Program-made: the position numbers and the translations under genes
NCBI GenBank assembly: GCA_035636095.1
Contig: DASPZU010000084.1
Coordinates: 62,001 to 126,000, forward strand
Origin: Gp7-AA10 sp035636095
Lineage (GTDB): Bacteria; Acidobacteriota; Thermoanaerobaculia; Gp7-AA8
Reading direction: 5' to 3'
Length of the DNA stretch: 64,000 nucleotides
Shown here: in pieces, positions 51,947 to 60,800 of the stretch
Numbering within the stretch: the first letter of the stretch is position 1
Layout of the letters: each line of letters begins with the position of its first letter
Notes under the pieces: generated by a model
Databases searched by the model: none
Seen by the model: only the letters and a program-made list of their open reading frames with translations
What the model was told of the DNA's origin: nothing

Positions 51947-53432
51947 GCGTCGGTTCCACCGAGCGGATCGCGCGAACGTCGATCGGTGGTCCGGCGCGGC
52001 GCTTGGCGGTAATGCGGATCGATCCGGAGCTGACCAGCAGTGGATCGGGAAGAAGGCGCAGGATGGCGTGCACCAGCGGAGCGAGCAGCGGAAAGCGCGC
52101 CGTGATCCAGTAGCGGAGGAATTTGTGATCTCGATATTCGAACGATGGCGCGACCGAAACGATCTCGAAGCCGGAGTGCTCCAGCAGCTCGATGAGCGCC
52201 GAGCGAGAATAGAGAATCAGATGGGTGCGGAAGTTATGCGCCACCCGGATTCGCTCGCTGATCAGATACAGCAAGCCTTCGGTATCGAAGGCCGTCAGAA
52301 GAACCGCGCCGCCCGGTTTCAGGAGGTCCTTGATTCGCGCCAGCGCGTCGTGCGGATCGGCCATGTTTTCGAAGACGTGGAAAAGGGTGACGGCGTCGAA
52401 GGCGGGACCGGTGTTCACGAATCCGCCCAGGGTGGAGCAGTAAACTTCCAGACCTTTGGCGCGCGCGGCGCGGGCCGTCGCCGCTGCGCGGTCGATGCCG
52501 ACGTATTCGTATTCGCGCGCTGCGGCGATCGCGAAGCTCCCGTCGCGAACTCCGATCTCGAGAATGCGCGATCGCGGCGCGACCTGCTTGCGCAGCGTCT
52601 TGAGCCGCCTCCAACTGGTGCGCTCGCGCGCCGTGCGCGCGTGCGCCGTTTCATCGGCGCTGTCATGCTGCGAGGGGTTCGGCCGCACCTCCCGCCGGAC
52701 CGGATGCGAATCCTCAGCTACTCCGAAACTATTGAGGTATCGGCACTTACATCGACTGCAGGCGCGGACGACATTGCCGGGAATCTGCGCCCAGCTCCAC
52801 ACTTCGGACGAAAAGCAGACCGGACATCGTCGCGGCGCGCGGTAGCCGTTGTCGCGATCGGTCATCCGAATTTTGATTGCCGAGGTCAGCCCGCTGATCG
52901 CGCCGAAAGTCGGCGCCGTGTGCACCTCGGCATCGACCCGCAGCGTTTCCACGCGGAAGCCGTACTTGTTGGCGAGATAGGCGACTTCGAGATCGAACCC
53001 GCCGCCGCCGAGCTTCGACTCGCCGAGCAAAAGACGCGCTGCGCGGGACGAGAACGCTTTCAGAAACAGGTAGGGATCGGGAATAATTGGTACGAGAATA
53101 GATCGTAATAATGAATTACTATTATGCTTACGAAGCCGGGCGGCGAAGACGATGTCGGCCGATTCCGATTCGATCAGCGCAACCGCATCGCCGATCGCGC
53201 TCACTGGATACGGGAGCTCCGGATCGATGGTCACCAGGACGCTGCCCTTCGCCTCCGCGGCGCCACGGCGAAGCATTCCCCCGTAACCTTCCCCGTCGCG
53301 CGAATCGAGCACGCGCACATCGAAGTCGAATCCGGTCGTCTGGAGATATTGCTCGACCGACTCGAGCGTCGAGGGCAGCTCGGATACATTCCGCGTCAGC
53401 GGAATCAGGATCGACACGCTGGTCGAGCTCAT
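51936..53432 (-). CDS. fusion of GT2-like domain and zinc-ribbon SAM methyltransferase
   Basis: A 498-residue bifunctional protein. Residues 1-190 resemble a GT2/dolichyl-phosphate-sugar synthase-type domain (VSILIPLTRNVSELPSTLES, VLVTIDPELPYP as the DXD region). Then a zinc ribbon (CPVCFSSEVW and CSRCKCRYLN, about 197-230) and a class I methyltransferase domain (SRILEIGVRDGSFAIAAARE, VTLFHVFENMADPHDALARI) follow. Zinc-ribbon methyltransferases of this type occur in surface-glycan loci. TAGAAT lies 6 bases before the ATG, and the gene overlaps both neighbours. Confidence 0.82.
   Translation of the reverse strand: MSSTSVSILIPLTRNVSELPSTLESVEQYLQTTGFDFDVRVLDSRDGEGYGGMLRRGAAEAKGSVLVTIDPELPYPVSAIGDAVALIESESADIVFAARLRKHNSNSLLRSILVPIIPDPYLFLKAFSSRAARLLLGESKLGGGGFDLEVAYLANKYGFRVETLRVDAEVHTAPTFGAISGLTSAIKIRMTDRDNGYRAPRRCPVCFSSEVWSWAQIPGNVVRACSRCKCRYLNSFGVAEDSHPVRREVRPNPSQHDSADETAHARTARERTSWRRLKTLRKQVAPRSRILEIGVRDGSFAIAAAREYEYVGIDRAAATARAARAKGLEVYCSTLGGFVNTGPAFDAVTLFHVFENMADPHDALARIKDLLKPGGAVLLTAFDTEGLLYLISERIRVAHNFRTHLILYSRSALIELLEHSGFEIVSVAPSFEYRDHKFLRYWITARFPLLAPLVHAILRLLPDPLLVSSGSIRITAKRRAGPPIDVRAIRSVEPTHAR
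53081..53130 (-). other. AT-rich rare-codon island inside GT2-methyltransferase gene
   Basis: 13 of 50 bases are G or C. Encoded peptide is KHNSNSLLRSILVPIIP, with TTA, AGT, TCA, CGA, GTA codons, flanked by GC-rich codons on both sides and with intact frame. Confidence 0.8.
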
Positions 53433-54463
53433 GCCGGTATTCTAATCTTTACGAAGGATCCGAGAACCCTGGCGGAATCCCGCTCTACGATGCGCAAATA
53501 CAGCGCCTCCCCAAGGTAAGACTTCCACACCTCGGCCGGAACGTCGACGGTTGACGCGCCAGGGAAATGTCCAGCCGCAGTTTCGAACGAGGCCAGCGGC
53601 GACGCTTCGATCACGACGTCTCTGCGCTCCAGGGTGATCCCGTCGGTCAACCGTTCCACCGCCGGCGGCGTCACCGGCGTCTCGATCCGCTTGATCCAGT
53701 TCGCAATGTGTTTTCCGCTCCACTTCTCCAGGTACTGCATTTCCGACCGCGCAAATGCGTCAGCGGCCGTTGCCGACTTCCCCGCGCTCTGATTGTAAAG
53801 ATGCCGGCATCGCGCATCCGGCATGTAGAGGATGCTGCCGGTCTGCAGGCGGCGCTGAAAATCGATTTCTTCGAAATACAGATGAAACCGTTCGTCGAAT
53901 CCCCCCACGCGATCGAATGCCGCCCGGCGAATGGCCATGACCGCGCCGGAAATGGCGGGCACGCGTGTCGGGCTCCGCAGTGACCAGAAGGCGATCCGCT
54001 GCTGGATGCGATGTCGATCGCGGCTGCGTCGCCATCGTATCGAGCGACTGGCCATGGCAGCATCGAAGGCCTGGGTGGCCGTGTGCAGCTCGCTGGGCGG
54101 AAGAAACCATTCGAAGCGGTCATCCCAGAAAAGGGCAGGGCCGGTGACATCGGCATCGGAATCGAGCAGTGTATCGATGGACTGGGGACCCAGTCGTATG
54201 TCGGGATTGCAGACCAGCAGAACGTTACCATCGCACTTCGAACGCGCGCGATTGATGGCGGCGCCATAACCGAGGTTCGTGTCGGCGGCCATGAGGACGT
54301 CGGCGTGCGATTGGAGAGCGTCTGCTTCGCGTGGATCGACGCTGTTATCGAAAACAACGACCTGAATGGGATTTTGAGTGGCAGCGCGGGCGGAGCGGAC
54401 CGCGTCGATCGCCAGCGATGCGGAACGGTAGTTGACCACGACGAGCGAACAGCTCGCCGGCAT
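53429..54463 (-). CDS. GT2 glycosyltransferase, rhamnosyltransferase-like
   Basis: A 344-residue family 2 glycosyltransferase: SLVVVNYRSASLAIDAVRSA, VFDNSVDPREADAL, VLLVCNPDIRLGP at the DXD position (NPD), GAVMAIRRAAFDRVGGFDER and FHLYFEEIDFQRRL. This set is typical of WbbL/rhamnosyltransferase-like enzymes. A C-terminal extension of about 80 residues has no recognised fold. The ATG overlaps the stop of the ABC gene and the stop overlaps the next gene's start. Confidence 0.9.
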   Translation of the reverse strand: MPASCSLVVVNYRSASLAIDAVRSARAATQNPIQVVVFDNSVDPREADALQSHADVLMAADTNLGYGAAINRARSKCDGNVLLVCNPDIRLGPQSIDTLLDSDADVTGPALFWDDRFEWFLPPSELHTATQAFDAAMASRSIRWRRSRDRHRIQQRIAFWSLRSPTRVPAISGAVMAIRRAAFDRVGGFDERFHLYFEEIDFQRRLQTGSILYMPDARCRHLYNQSAGKSATAADAFARSEMQYLEKWSGKHIANWIKRIETPVTPPAVERLTDGITLERRDVVIEASPLASFETAAGHFPGASTVDVPAEVWKSYLGEALYLRIVERDSARVLGSFVKIRIPA

Positions 54464-55680
54464 CAGCGGCCGGCCACCATGGCGTCGACGGGCTCCATCG
54501 ACCAGCGGTGATCGAGAGAAATCAGGCCGACCTCGTAACGATCGCCGGTGATCGAAAAGGCGGGCCTGACATCGCGGCGATCGAAAACCGAGATGGCATT
54601 CTCGTCGCCGACAAACGCGATGATCGAATACTCGCCGCGATTCAAAGGCACCCTCTCCAGCTCGACCGAAAACTCGTATTCATTGCGGCCGTGAAGCGGT
54701 GCCACGCCGTCCGCGTGCGTGCCGACCGCGAAGCACTGCAGATCATCAGCCGAGCGATGCACGCCCACGATCACGTGGATGGGCTGGGAAGGATTGTCGG
54801 AATGCACGCGAACGCGGAACTGAATGTCTTCGCCTCGCTCGAAGAGATCGCGAGGACTTCCGGCGCGGTCGCACACCACGATCTCCCTGAACCGCACCGG
54901 CGAGAACGGTCGTTCGCGTTCCGGTTCCCCCTCCGTCGCGGGCAGGGCGCGATCGCGCTGCAGGAGAAACGATTCGTACTCGTGAACCACATCGAGCGTC
55001 GGCCCGTATCGCATCACCGATCCATGATCGAGCCACAACGCGCGCCGGCACACGGCGGTGACGTGGTACATCGCATGCGAGCAGAAGACGATCGTCCTCC
55101 CCTGCTGTTGAAATTCTCGGATGCGATCGACGCACTTTTTTTGAAAGTGACCGTCGCCGACCGCCAGGGCCTCGTCGATCACGAGAATGTCGGGATCCAC
55201 ATTCACGGCCACCGAGAAGGCCAGCCGCATGTACATGCCCGACGAGTACGTTTTCACAGGACGATCGAGAAATGTTCCGAGCTCTGAAAATTCGAGGATG
55301 GCAGGCAGCTTCCGTTTGATTTCGGCGGGCGACAATCCGAGGATGGCGGCGTTGAGCGCAGCGTTGTCGCGGCCGCTGAATTCCGGATGAAAGCCCGTTC
55401 CCAGCTCGAGAATCGAAGCGATCGTGCCGTGAGCCTCGATCGTTCCGCTGGTTGGACGCGTGACGCCGCACAGCAGTTTCAGCAGCGTGCTCTTACCGGC
55501 TCCGTTCTGGCCGATGATGCCGATGGCCTCACCTTTTTCGACATCGAAGGTGACGTCCTGCAGTGCGGGAAAAACTGTGTGGCGCGGCCGTCGCGTGATC
55601 ATCTCGATCAGCCGATCCGCGGGTCGCGGGTAGATGTCGTACTGTTTCGTCAGCTCTGACGAGCGGACGGCGAGGTTCAT
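54463..55680 (-). CDS. polysaccharide ABC transporter ATP-binding protein (Wzt-like)
   Basis: A 405-residue ATPase with Walker A GQNGAGKSTLLKLL, signature YSSGMYMRLAFSVAV, Walker B ILVIDEALAVGD, and a C-terminal beta-rich Wzt-type domain (about 250-400) that recognises the non-reducing end of the exported glycan. It would act with a Wzm/TagG-type permease to flip lipid-linked polysaccharide, but no such permease is in this window. TAGAAT lies 6 bases before the ATG, inside the end of the upstream gene. It heads the overlapping minus-strand glycan genes. Confidence 0.93.
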   Translation of the reverse strand: MNLAVRSSELTKQYDIYPRPADRLIEMITRRPRHTVFPALQDVTFDVEKGEAIGIIGQNGAGKSTLLKLLCGVTRPTSGTIEAHGTIASILELGTGFHPEFSGRDNAALNAAILGLSPAEIKRKLPAILEFSELGTFLDRPVKTYSSGMYMRLAFSVAVNVDPDILVIDEALAVGDGHFQKKCVDRIREFQQQGRTIVFCSHAMYHVTAVCRRALWLDHGSVMRYGPTLDVVHEYESFLLQRDRALPATEGEPERERPFSPVRFREIVVCDRAGSPRDLFERGEDIQFRVRVHSDNPSQPIHVIVGVHRSADDLQCFAVGTHADGVAPLHGRNEYEFSVELERVPLNRGEYSIIAFVGDENAISVFDRRDVRPAFSITGDRYEVGLISLDHRWSMEPVDAMVAGR

Positions 55681-55689
55681 GAACCTATT

Positions 55690-57783
55690 CTAACGATGAC
55701 CGCTCTGCTGCCGCAGAAACCCCAGATATTCATCGATGGCCGTGGGCCTCGGGGCGAGGCGGATGGCGTTGACGAGAAAACGATTGCCGGCATCATGATC
55801 GATCGTGATTGCCGACTCGATTTCGCGCGCAGCGGCGTCAAACTGATGCTGGCTGGCCGCCAGAAGCGCGCGGTATACACGGGGTTCCGGCGACCTGGGC
55901 CGTAGCCGAACCGCTTCGGAAAACTGCTGCGCCGCAGATTCGTTGCGTCCAAGCCGGCTGAGGAGCGCGCCATAGTTCATCCTGGCATCGTACAAATTCG
56001 GGTTCAGGCTCAACGCTTCCTCATATTGCGATTGGGCCTCGGCGTCCGCCCCCAGGCGCGCCAGGACCGCAGCGTAGGAATTGTGGAGATCAGGATCATC
56101 CGGATTCAAGCCGACCGCTTCGGCAAACCGCGCCCGCGCGTCGTCGAGCCGGCCGTGGGCGAACGCCAGGCGTGCCGCAACGGCCGGATCGTTCCTGAGC
56201 TGAAGAGAACGGGCCAGGGCGCGGTCTGCCTGGGGCAAATCGCCGCGCGCAAGCTCGGCCGATCCAAGGATCGAGAATGCCGCGGCGCTGTTCGGGTTGG
56301 CGGCCACAGCGCGGCGGGCAGCATTCGCACCGGCATCAGTCTTTCCCTGCCCGAGAAGCGCTAACGACAACCCGATATCGACGGTTTCTCGCGGTTGGAA
56401 TCCCACTGCCTGGCGATAATGGCGTTCCGCTGCTTCGTATTCACCGGCGTCAACAAGCGCCGCACCGAGATCGACGTGAGCGAGCTTGTTGTCATTCGAC
56501 GTCACGGCGAGAGCATGCTCGAAGAGTGCAATGCTGTTTGCCCAGTATCGAACCTGCACATGAGCAACGATGGCTAAGGCGAGGATGGCGGCGCCGGCTG
56601 CTCCGGCAGCCATCGACGGGCCCTTCGCCGATCGCTCCAGGAAATGCGCGACACTCCAAACGATCGCGATGAACAGGCCAATATGCGGAATGTACGTGAA
56701 CCGATCGGCCATCGCTTGCAATCCGACCTGCACGATTCCGATCACCGGAATCAGAGTGCCGACGAACCACAACCAGCCGACCAAGAGCCAGGGGAATGCG
56801 CGGCGTTGCCAAATGACGATGACGGTCAGCGCGACGATCAGAAGCGCGCATGTGACCGCGGCGGCAGAATTGATGTTCGTCGGGAATGGGTAGATCCCTG
56901 CCAGCCGCGATGGCCAGGCAGTCTTTGCAAGATACCGAACGTAAGCGATGGCCGCGTTTGCAATACGCGCCGGCAGTGAAATGGCAGTCGTGGCCGCCAT
57001 CGCTTCATGTTGCGCCGTCAGCGTCGCCAGGATGGCCCCCACCGATACCACCGCAAAAGGGACCTTCTCCGCGAGAACCCGCCTGAGATTCGAACGTTGG
57101 AACCGGTCGAACGGCCAGTAGTCGAGAAGCAGCAGAACGAACGGCGTCGTGACCAGCATGGGTTTCGCCATCAACCCGAATGCCAGCGCGACGACCGACG
57201 CTGCGTAAGCTCTCCACGAAGCTGCACGAACGTATCGCGTGTATGCGAGAAGAGAGAGAAGGAAGAACAGAGTGCTGAGCGTATCTTTCCGCTCGGAAAT
57301 CCAGGCGACCGATTCGACATGTAGCGGATGCACGGCGAAGAGCGCGGCCACGATCGCGCCACGCCACACCGCGCCGGTCGCCAGCCGCAAAAAAAGAAAA
57401 AGCAACACGCAGTTGATCGCATGCAGCGTGACGCTCACCAGAAGGTGTGCGCCGGCATTGCGGCCGAAGAGCTGCACATCGATCATGTGCGAGATCCACG
57501 TCAGGGGAAGCCAGTAACCGGCATGAATGTGCGTGAACGCCCACTGCACACCCGGCCAGGTCAGGCCTCGCAGGACTCGTTCGTTGGCCGACACATAGAG
57601 CGGATCGTCGAAATCGACGAATTGGTGCGTACGCACCTGCGCATAGATGGCGAAGACCAGAACGACCAGCGAGGCGACGATCGGCAGTGCTGATCGCGGA
57701 ACAGAAGAGAGGGGCTGTTCGCGCGGCTGGTCCGCGGCGACGCGTGAACGCGCCTGTGCTATACGACGAGATCTTTTGGTCAA
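55690..57783 (-). CDS. GT-C-like membrane protein with TPR repeats
   Basis: A 697-residue protein. The first 420 residues hold about ten membrane helices with acidic loop motif FVDFDDPLYVSANERVL after the first helix, the signature of TMTC/PMT-like GT-C glycosyltransferases; HPLHVESVAWISERKD follows. The last 270 residues are six or more tetratricopeptide repeats. Such enzymes may transfer sugar from polyprenyl-phosphate to proteins; activity is inferred. The start is TTG at 57783, the only candidate before TKRSRRIAQ, without a Shine-Dalgarno sequence. A hairpin separates it from the PKD gene upstream. Confidence 0.82.
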   Translation of the reverse strand: MTKRSRRIAQARSRVAADQPREQPLSSVPRSALPIVASLVVLVFAIYAQVRTHQFVDFDDPLYVSANERVLRGLTWPGVQWAFTHIHAGYWLPLTWISHMIDVQLFGRNAGAHLLVSVTLHAINCVLLFLFLRLATGAVWRGAIVAALFAVHPLHVESVAWISERKDTLSTLFFLLSLLAYTRYVRAASWRAYAASVVALAFGLMAKPMLVTTPFVLLLLDYWPFDRFQRSNLRRVLAEKVPFAVVSVGAILATLTAQHEAMAATTAISLPARIANAAIAYVRYLAKTAWPSRLAGIYPFPTNINSAAAVTCALLIVALTVIVIWQRRAFPWLLVGWLWFVGTLIPVIGIVQVGLQAMADRFTYIPHIGLFIAIVWSVAHFLERSAKGPSMAAGAAGAAILALAIVAHVQVRYWANSIALFEHALAVTSNDNKLAHVDLGAALVDAGEYEAAERHYRQAVGFQPRETVDIGLSLALLGQGKTDAGANAARRAVAANPNSAAAFSILGSAELARGDLPQADRALARSLQLRNDPAVAARLAFAHGRLDDARARFAEAVGLNPDDPDLHNSYAAVLARLGADAEAQSQYEEALSLNPNLYDARMNYGALLSRLGRNESAAQQFSEAVRLRPRSPEPRVYRALLAASQHQFDAAAREIESAITIDHDAGNRFLVNAIRLAPRPTAIDEYLGFLRQQSGHR

Positions 57784-57819
57784 GAAGAAGAGGGTGGCAC
57801 AAGTGACTGCGCCACCCTC
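57784..57819 (-). terminator. hairpin between PKD-protein gene and GT-C/TPR gene
   Basis: Stem GAGGGTGGC / GCCACCCTC (57790-57798 and 57811-57819) lies just after the stop of the PKD gene; on the minus strand it is followed by TTCTTCTT. It probably ends that transcript. Confidence 0.6.
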
Positions 57820-57828
57820 GGAGAATTC

Positions 57829-60800
57829 CTACGGATGCGCTGAGCGTCTGCGGCTGACCAGGTATGCCTGCGTACTTCCGGGATAGCCGTCGACTGCCAG
57901 CGTCACGATGTAGTTCTTGGAGTCGGCGTAGATGTGCGATGTCTGCGGAATCGATGTGACGTCGGTCTTGCCGTCGCCGAAGTTCCATCGGTACGTCGTG
58001 GCGGTGTTGGTGCCAGGCGTCATCTTCACGGCGGTGAAGATATAGCCATTGGATATTCCGGGAATCAACTGCGCTCCAATCGCGTACGGGTAATTCGATC
58101 CGCTGCCGGCCACTTTCACCGTCTGCGGCACAGGGAAACCGACTCCGTTGACCGTGATGGTGAGCTTCAAGTTGAACGCGCCGCCAGTTACGTACTGATG
58201 CGATACGGTCCTGCCGTTTGCCGTCGCACCGTCACCAAAGTCCCACTGGAAGCCGTGAGTGGCGCAGTTGAAGTCATACCCGAAGCCTGACGCGGTGAAG
58301 GTCACCGACTCCGAGGTGGTGCAGTCAGTGCTGACTTCGGTGCAGCCGGATTGCTGACCGATGTAATGGACAAAGACATTGCTGCCCGGAACGAGCGATC
58401 CGCAACTGCCCGACGGTGGAGGCGGCTGTGCGCCGCTACCGACCGAGACGGACTGGGTCACTGTGACTCCGCCCGGCTGCGAAGGATTGCTGATCGTCAA
58501 GCGCACCGAATACGTTCCGCTTGCGAATGAGTGGCTCACACTCTGGCCGGATGCGGTGCCGTTATCGCCAAAGCTCCATGTGAAGGTGTGGCTCGCACAG
58601 CCGAAGTCGTAATTGAAGCCCGTGGCGGTGAATGTAATCGCCTCGCCGGGGGCGCAAGAGCCTCCCGTTTGTGTGCAAGTGTTCGAGGCGTTGCGATACG
58701 TAAAGAAGACATTCGCGTTCGCGACCATGGTCGGACAACCGGTCGGCGTGGGCGGCGTTGGCGGCGTCGGTCCTCCCCCGCCGATCGAGACGGGTTGCGT
58801 TGATGTAGCTCCACCAGGTTGCGAAGGATTGGTGATCGTCAGAGTGACGGAATAATTGCCACCCGAGCCGAATGGATGCGTAACGCTCTGGCCCGACCCG
58901 GTGCCACCATCACCAAAGTTCCAAGTGAATGTGTGATTTGCACAAGCGAAGTCGTAATTGAAACCCGCCGCCGTGAAAGTAATCGCCTCGCCGGCAGCGC
59001 AAGTGCCTCCCGATTGTGTGCAACTGTTCGAGGGGTTGTGATACGTGAAGAAAACATTCACGCCGCCGACCATGGTCGCACACCCGGTCGGGGTGGGCGG
59101 CGTTGGCGGCGGGGGCGGTGGGGGTGGCGGGGGCGGTTGCACTCCGCCGCCGACGGCAACGTTCTGCGTCATCGTGACGCCTTGAGGCTGAGACGGATTC
59201 GTGATCGTCAGCGTGACCTGATAGTTGCCCGATGAGTACGAATGCGTCAGCGTCCGCTTATCGGATCCGCTTGCAGTTTGTCCGTCTCCAAAGCTCCAGG
59301 TAAATGTGTGAGTGGCGCAGCTGTAGTCGTAATTGAAGGTCGCAGCCGTGAAAGTGAGGGGCTCGCCGGATGTGCACGATCCACCGTACTCGCTGCAACC
59401 GCTGTTACCTCGGTAGTCGATGAAGACGTTGTTTCCGGCAGCCATCGCCGGACACGTCGGCGCCGGCACCGTGATCGAAGTGCTGACCAGCTTCGACCCA
59501 ATGGCGTTACTCACCGTTGCCGAGATTGTGTAAGGACCGGCGTTAGCGAAGCTGGGTGTGTACGTCTTATCACTCGAGGTTGGCGCCGTCACACCTGTCG
59601 GCGGCGAAGTGCTCCATGAATACGTCCATGCGCTGATGTCAGCGCCGGACGCTGATGCGACCGTGAACGAGCACGGTGGCGTATTGTTGGCGCCAGTGCA
59701 GCTTGCCTGAATTGTCGGATCCGGCCCGTTGAGCAGATCTGTAAACGCGTCTGCACTCGTCATTCCCGCGCATGTCGCGCCAATACCATTGGGCGAAGTC
59801 ACATTCAGATGCGCGCGGTAATTCGTGCCCGTGAAAATCGATCTTGGAACGATGAAACGAACAGTTCCGTCGCCTCCGACAGTACCGGATGGATTGCCCG
59901 CCGCAGTGACGGGTTGATTCCCATTGAGCAGCTCCCATCGATAGGCCAGCGTCGACGCTTGCGGTTGGGAGATGACATTGGTATTCGCCGATGTCCGCAC
60001 GTTGCCTGTAAAGGTCACGTTGGAAGAATCCGAGGTGACGTCGATCCCCGCTGCGAACGGCCGAACGACGTAGTTGAATGGACTGATCCCGAACGGTAAG
60101 GGAGATCCAAGCGGAACACCCGGCGCGCTGTAAGGACCGTATTGGGCGTTGAAGCTCAACGTATGTGCGCCGCACGCTCCGGCACTCTGAAGGAATGCGG
60201 GAACCACGTTCGCTGCAACTCCGTCGAGCGTCCACGTATCGTAGTGGCTCTCGACCGAGCCGTCGGACGCGTCGAAGAATGCATCGCCGTACACGATCGG
60301 CGCCGGCGATGATGCGTTCGGCTGCACGAAGAGGTATTTGCTGCTGATGCCGAAACGAGGCGTCGGCTTCTGCAAAGTCACGCTGACTTGCGCGTTGATC
60401 GAGCTGTCTGCTGCGTTGGTCGCCGTCACAGTGCGCGTCGCTGGCAGCGTGGTGAGGCCGGAGTAGCGGTGCGTCACGGCTGCTCCAGTAGCACCCGGAA
60501 CGATGTTCGGATCGGCGGAGACGGATGCTTCGGTATTACCGAAATTCCACGAGAGAGTCATAGCCGTGGACGCCGGAGTGGTCGCGATGAAGCCGACTGG
60601 ATCGCCGTAAAACGGCCCAGGGGCAGGAGCATAGGGGTTCACGGTTCCCTTGGAACCTTGGTTTGTGACGGCGATCGAATTGCTCGAGGGGAGCTCGTAA
60701 ACGTCGCCGAGACCATACGCAGTGGTGATGATGTAAGTGTGGTTGTTTCTTTTGACTACCGTGCTGTCCCAGAAGAAGTCCCAGTTAGGGTGCGTATAAC

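Noticed and set aside
58430..59160. CRISPR array suggested by regular repeated DNA
   Set aside because: The periodicity is that of in-frame PKD protein repeats with proline linkers, about 350 bp per unit.
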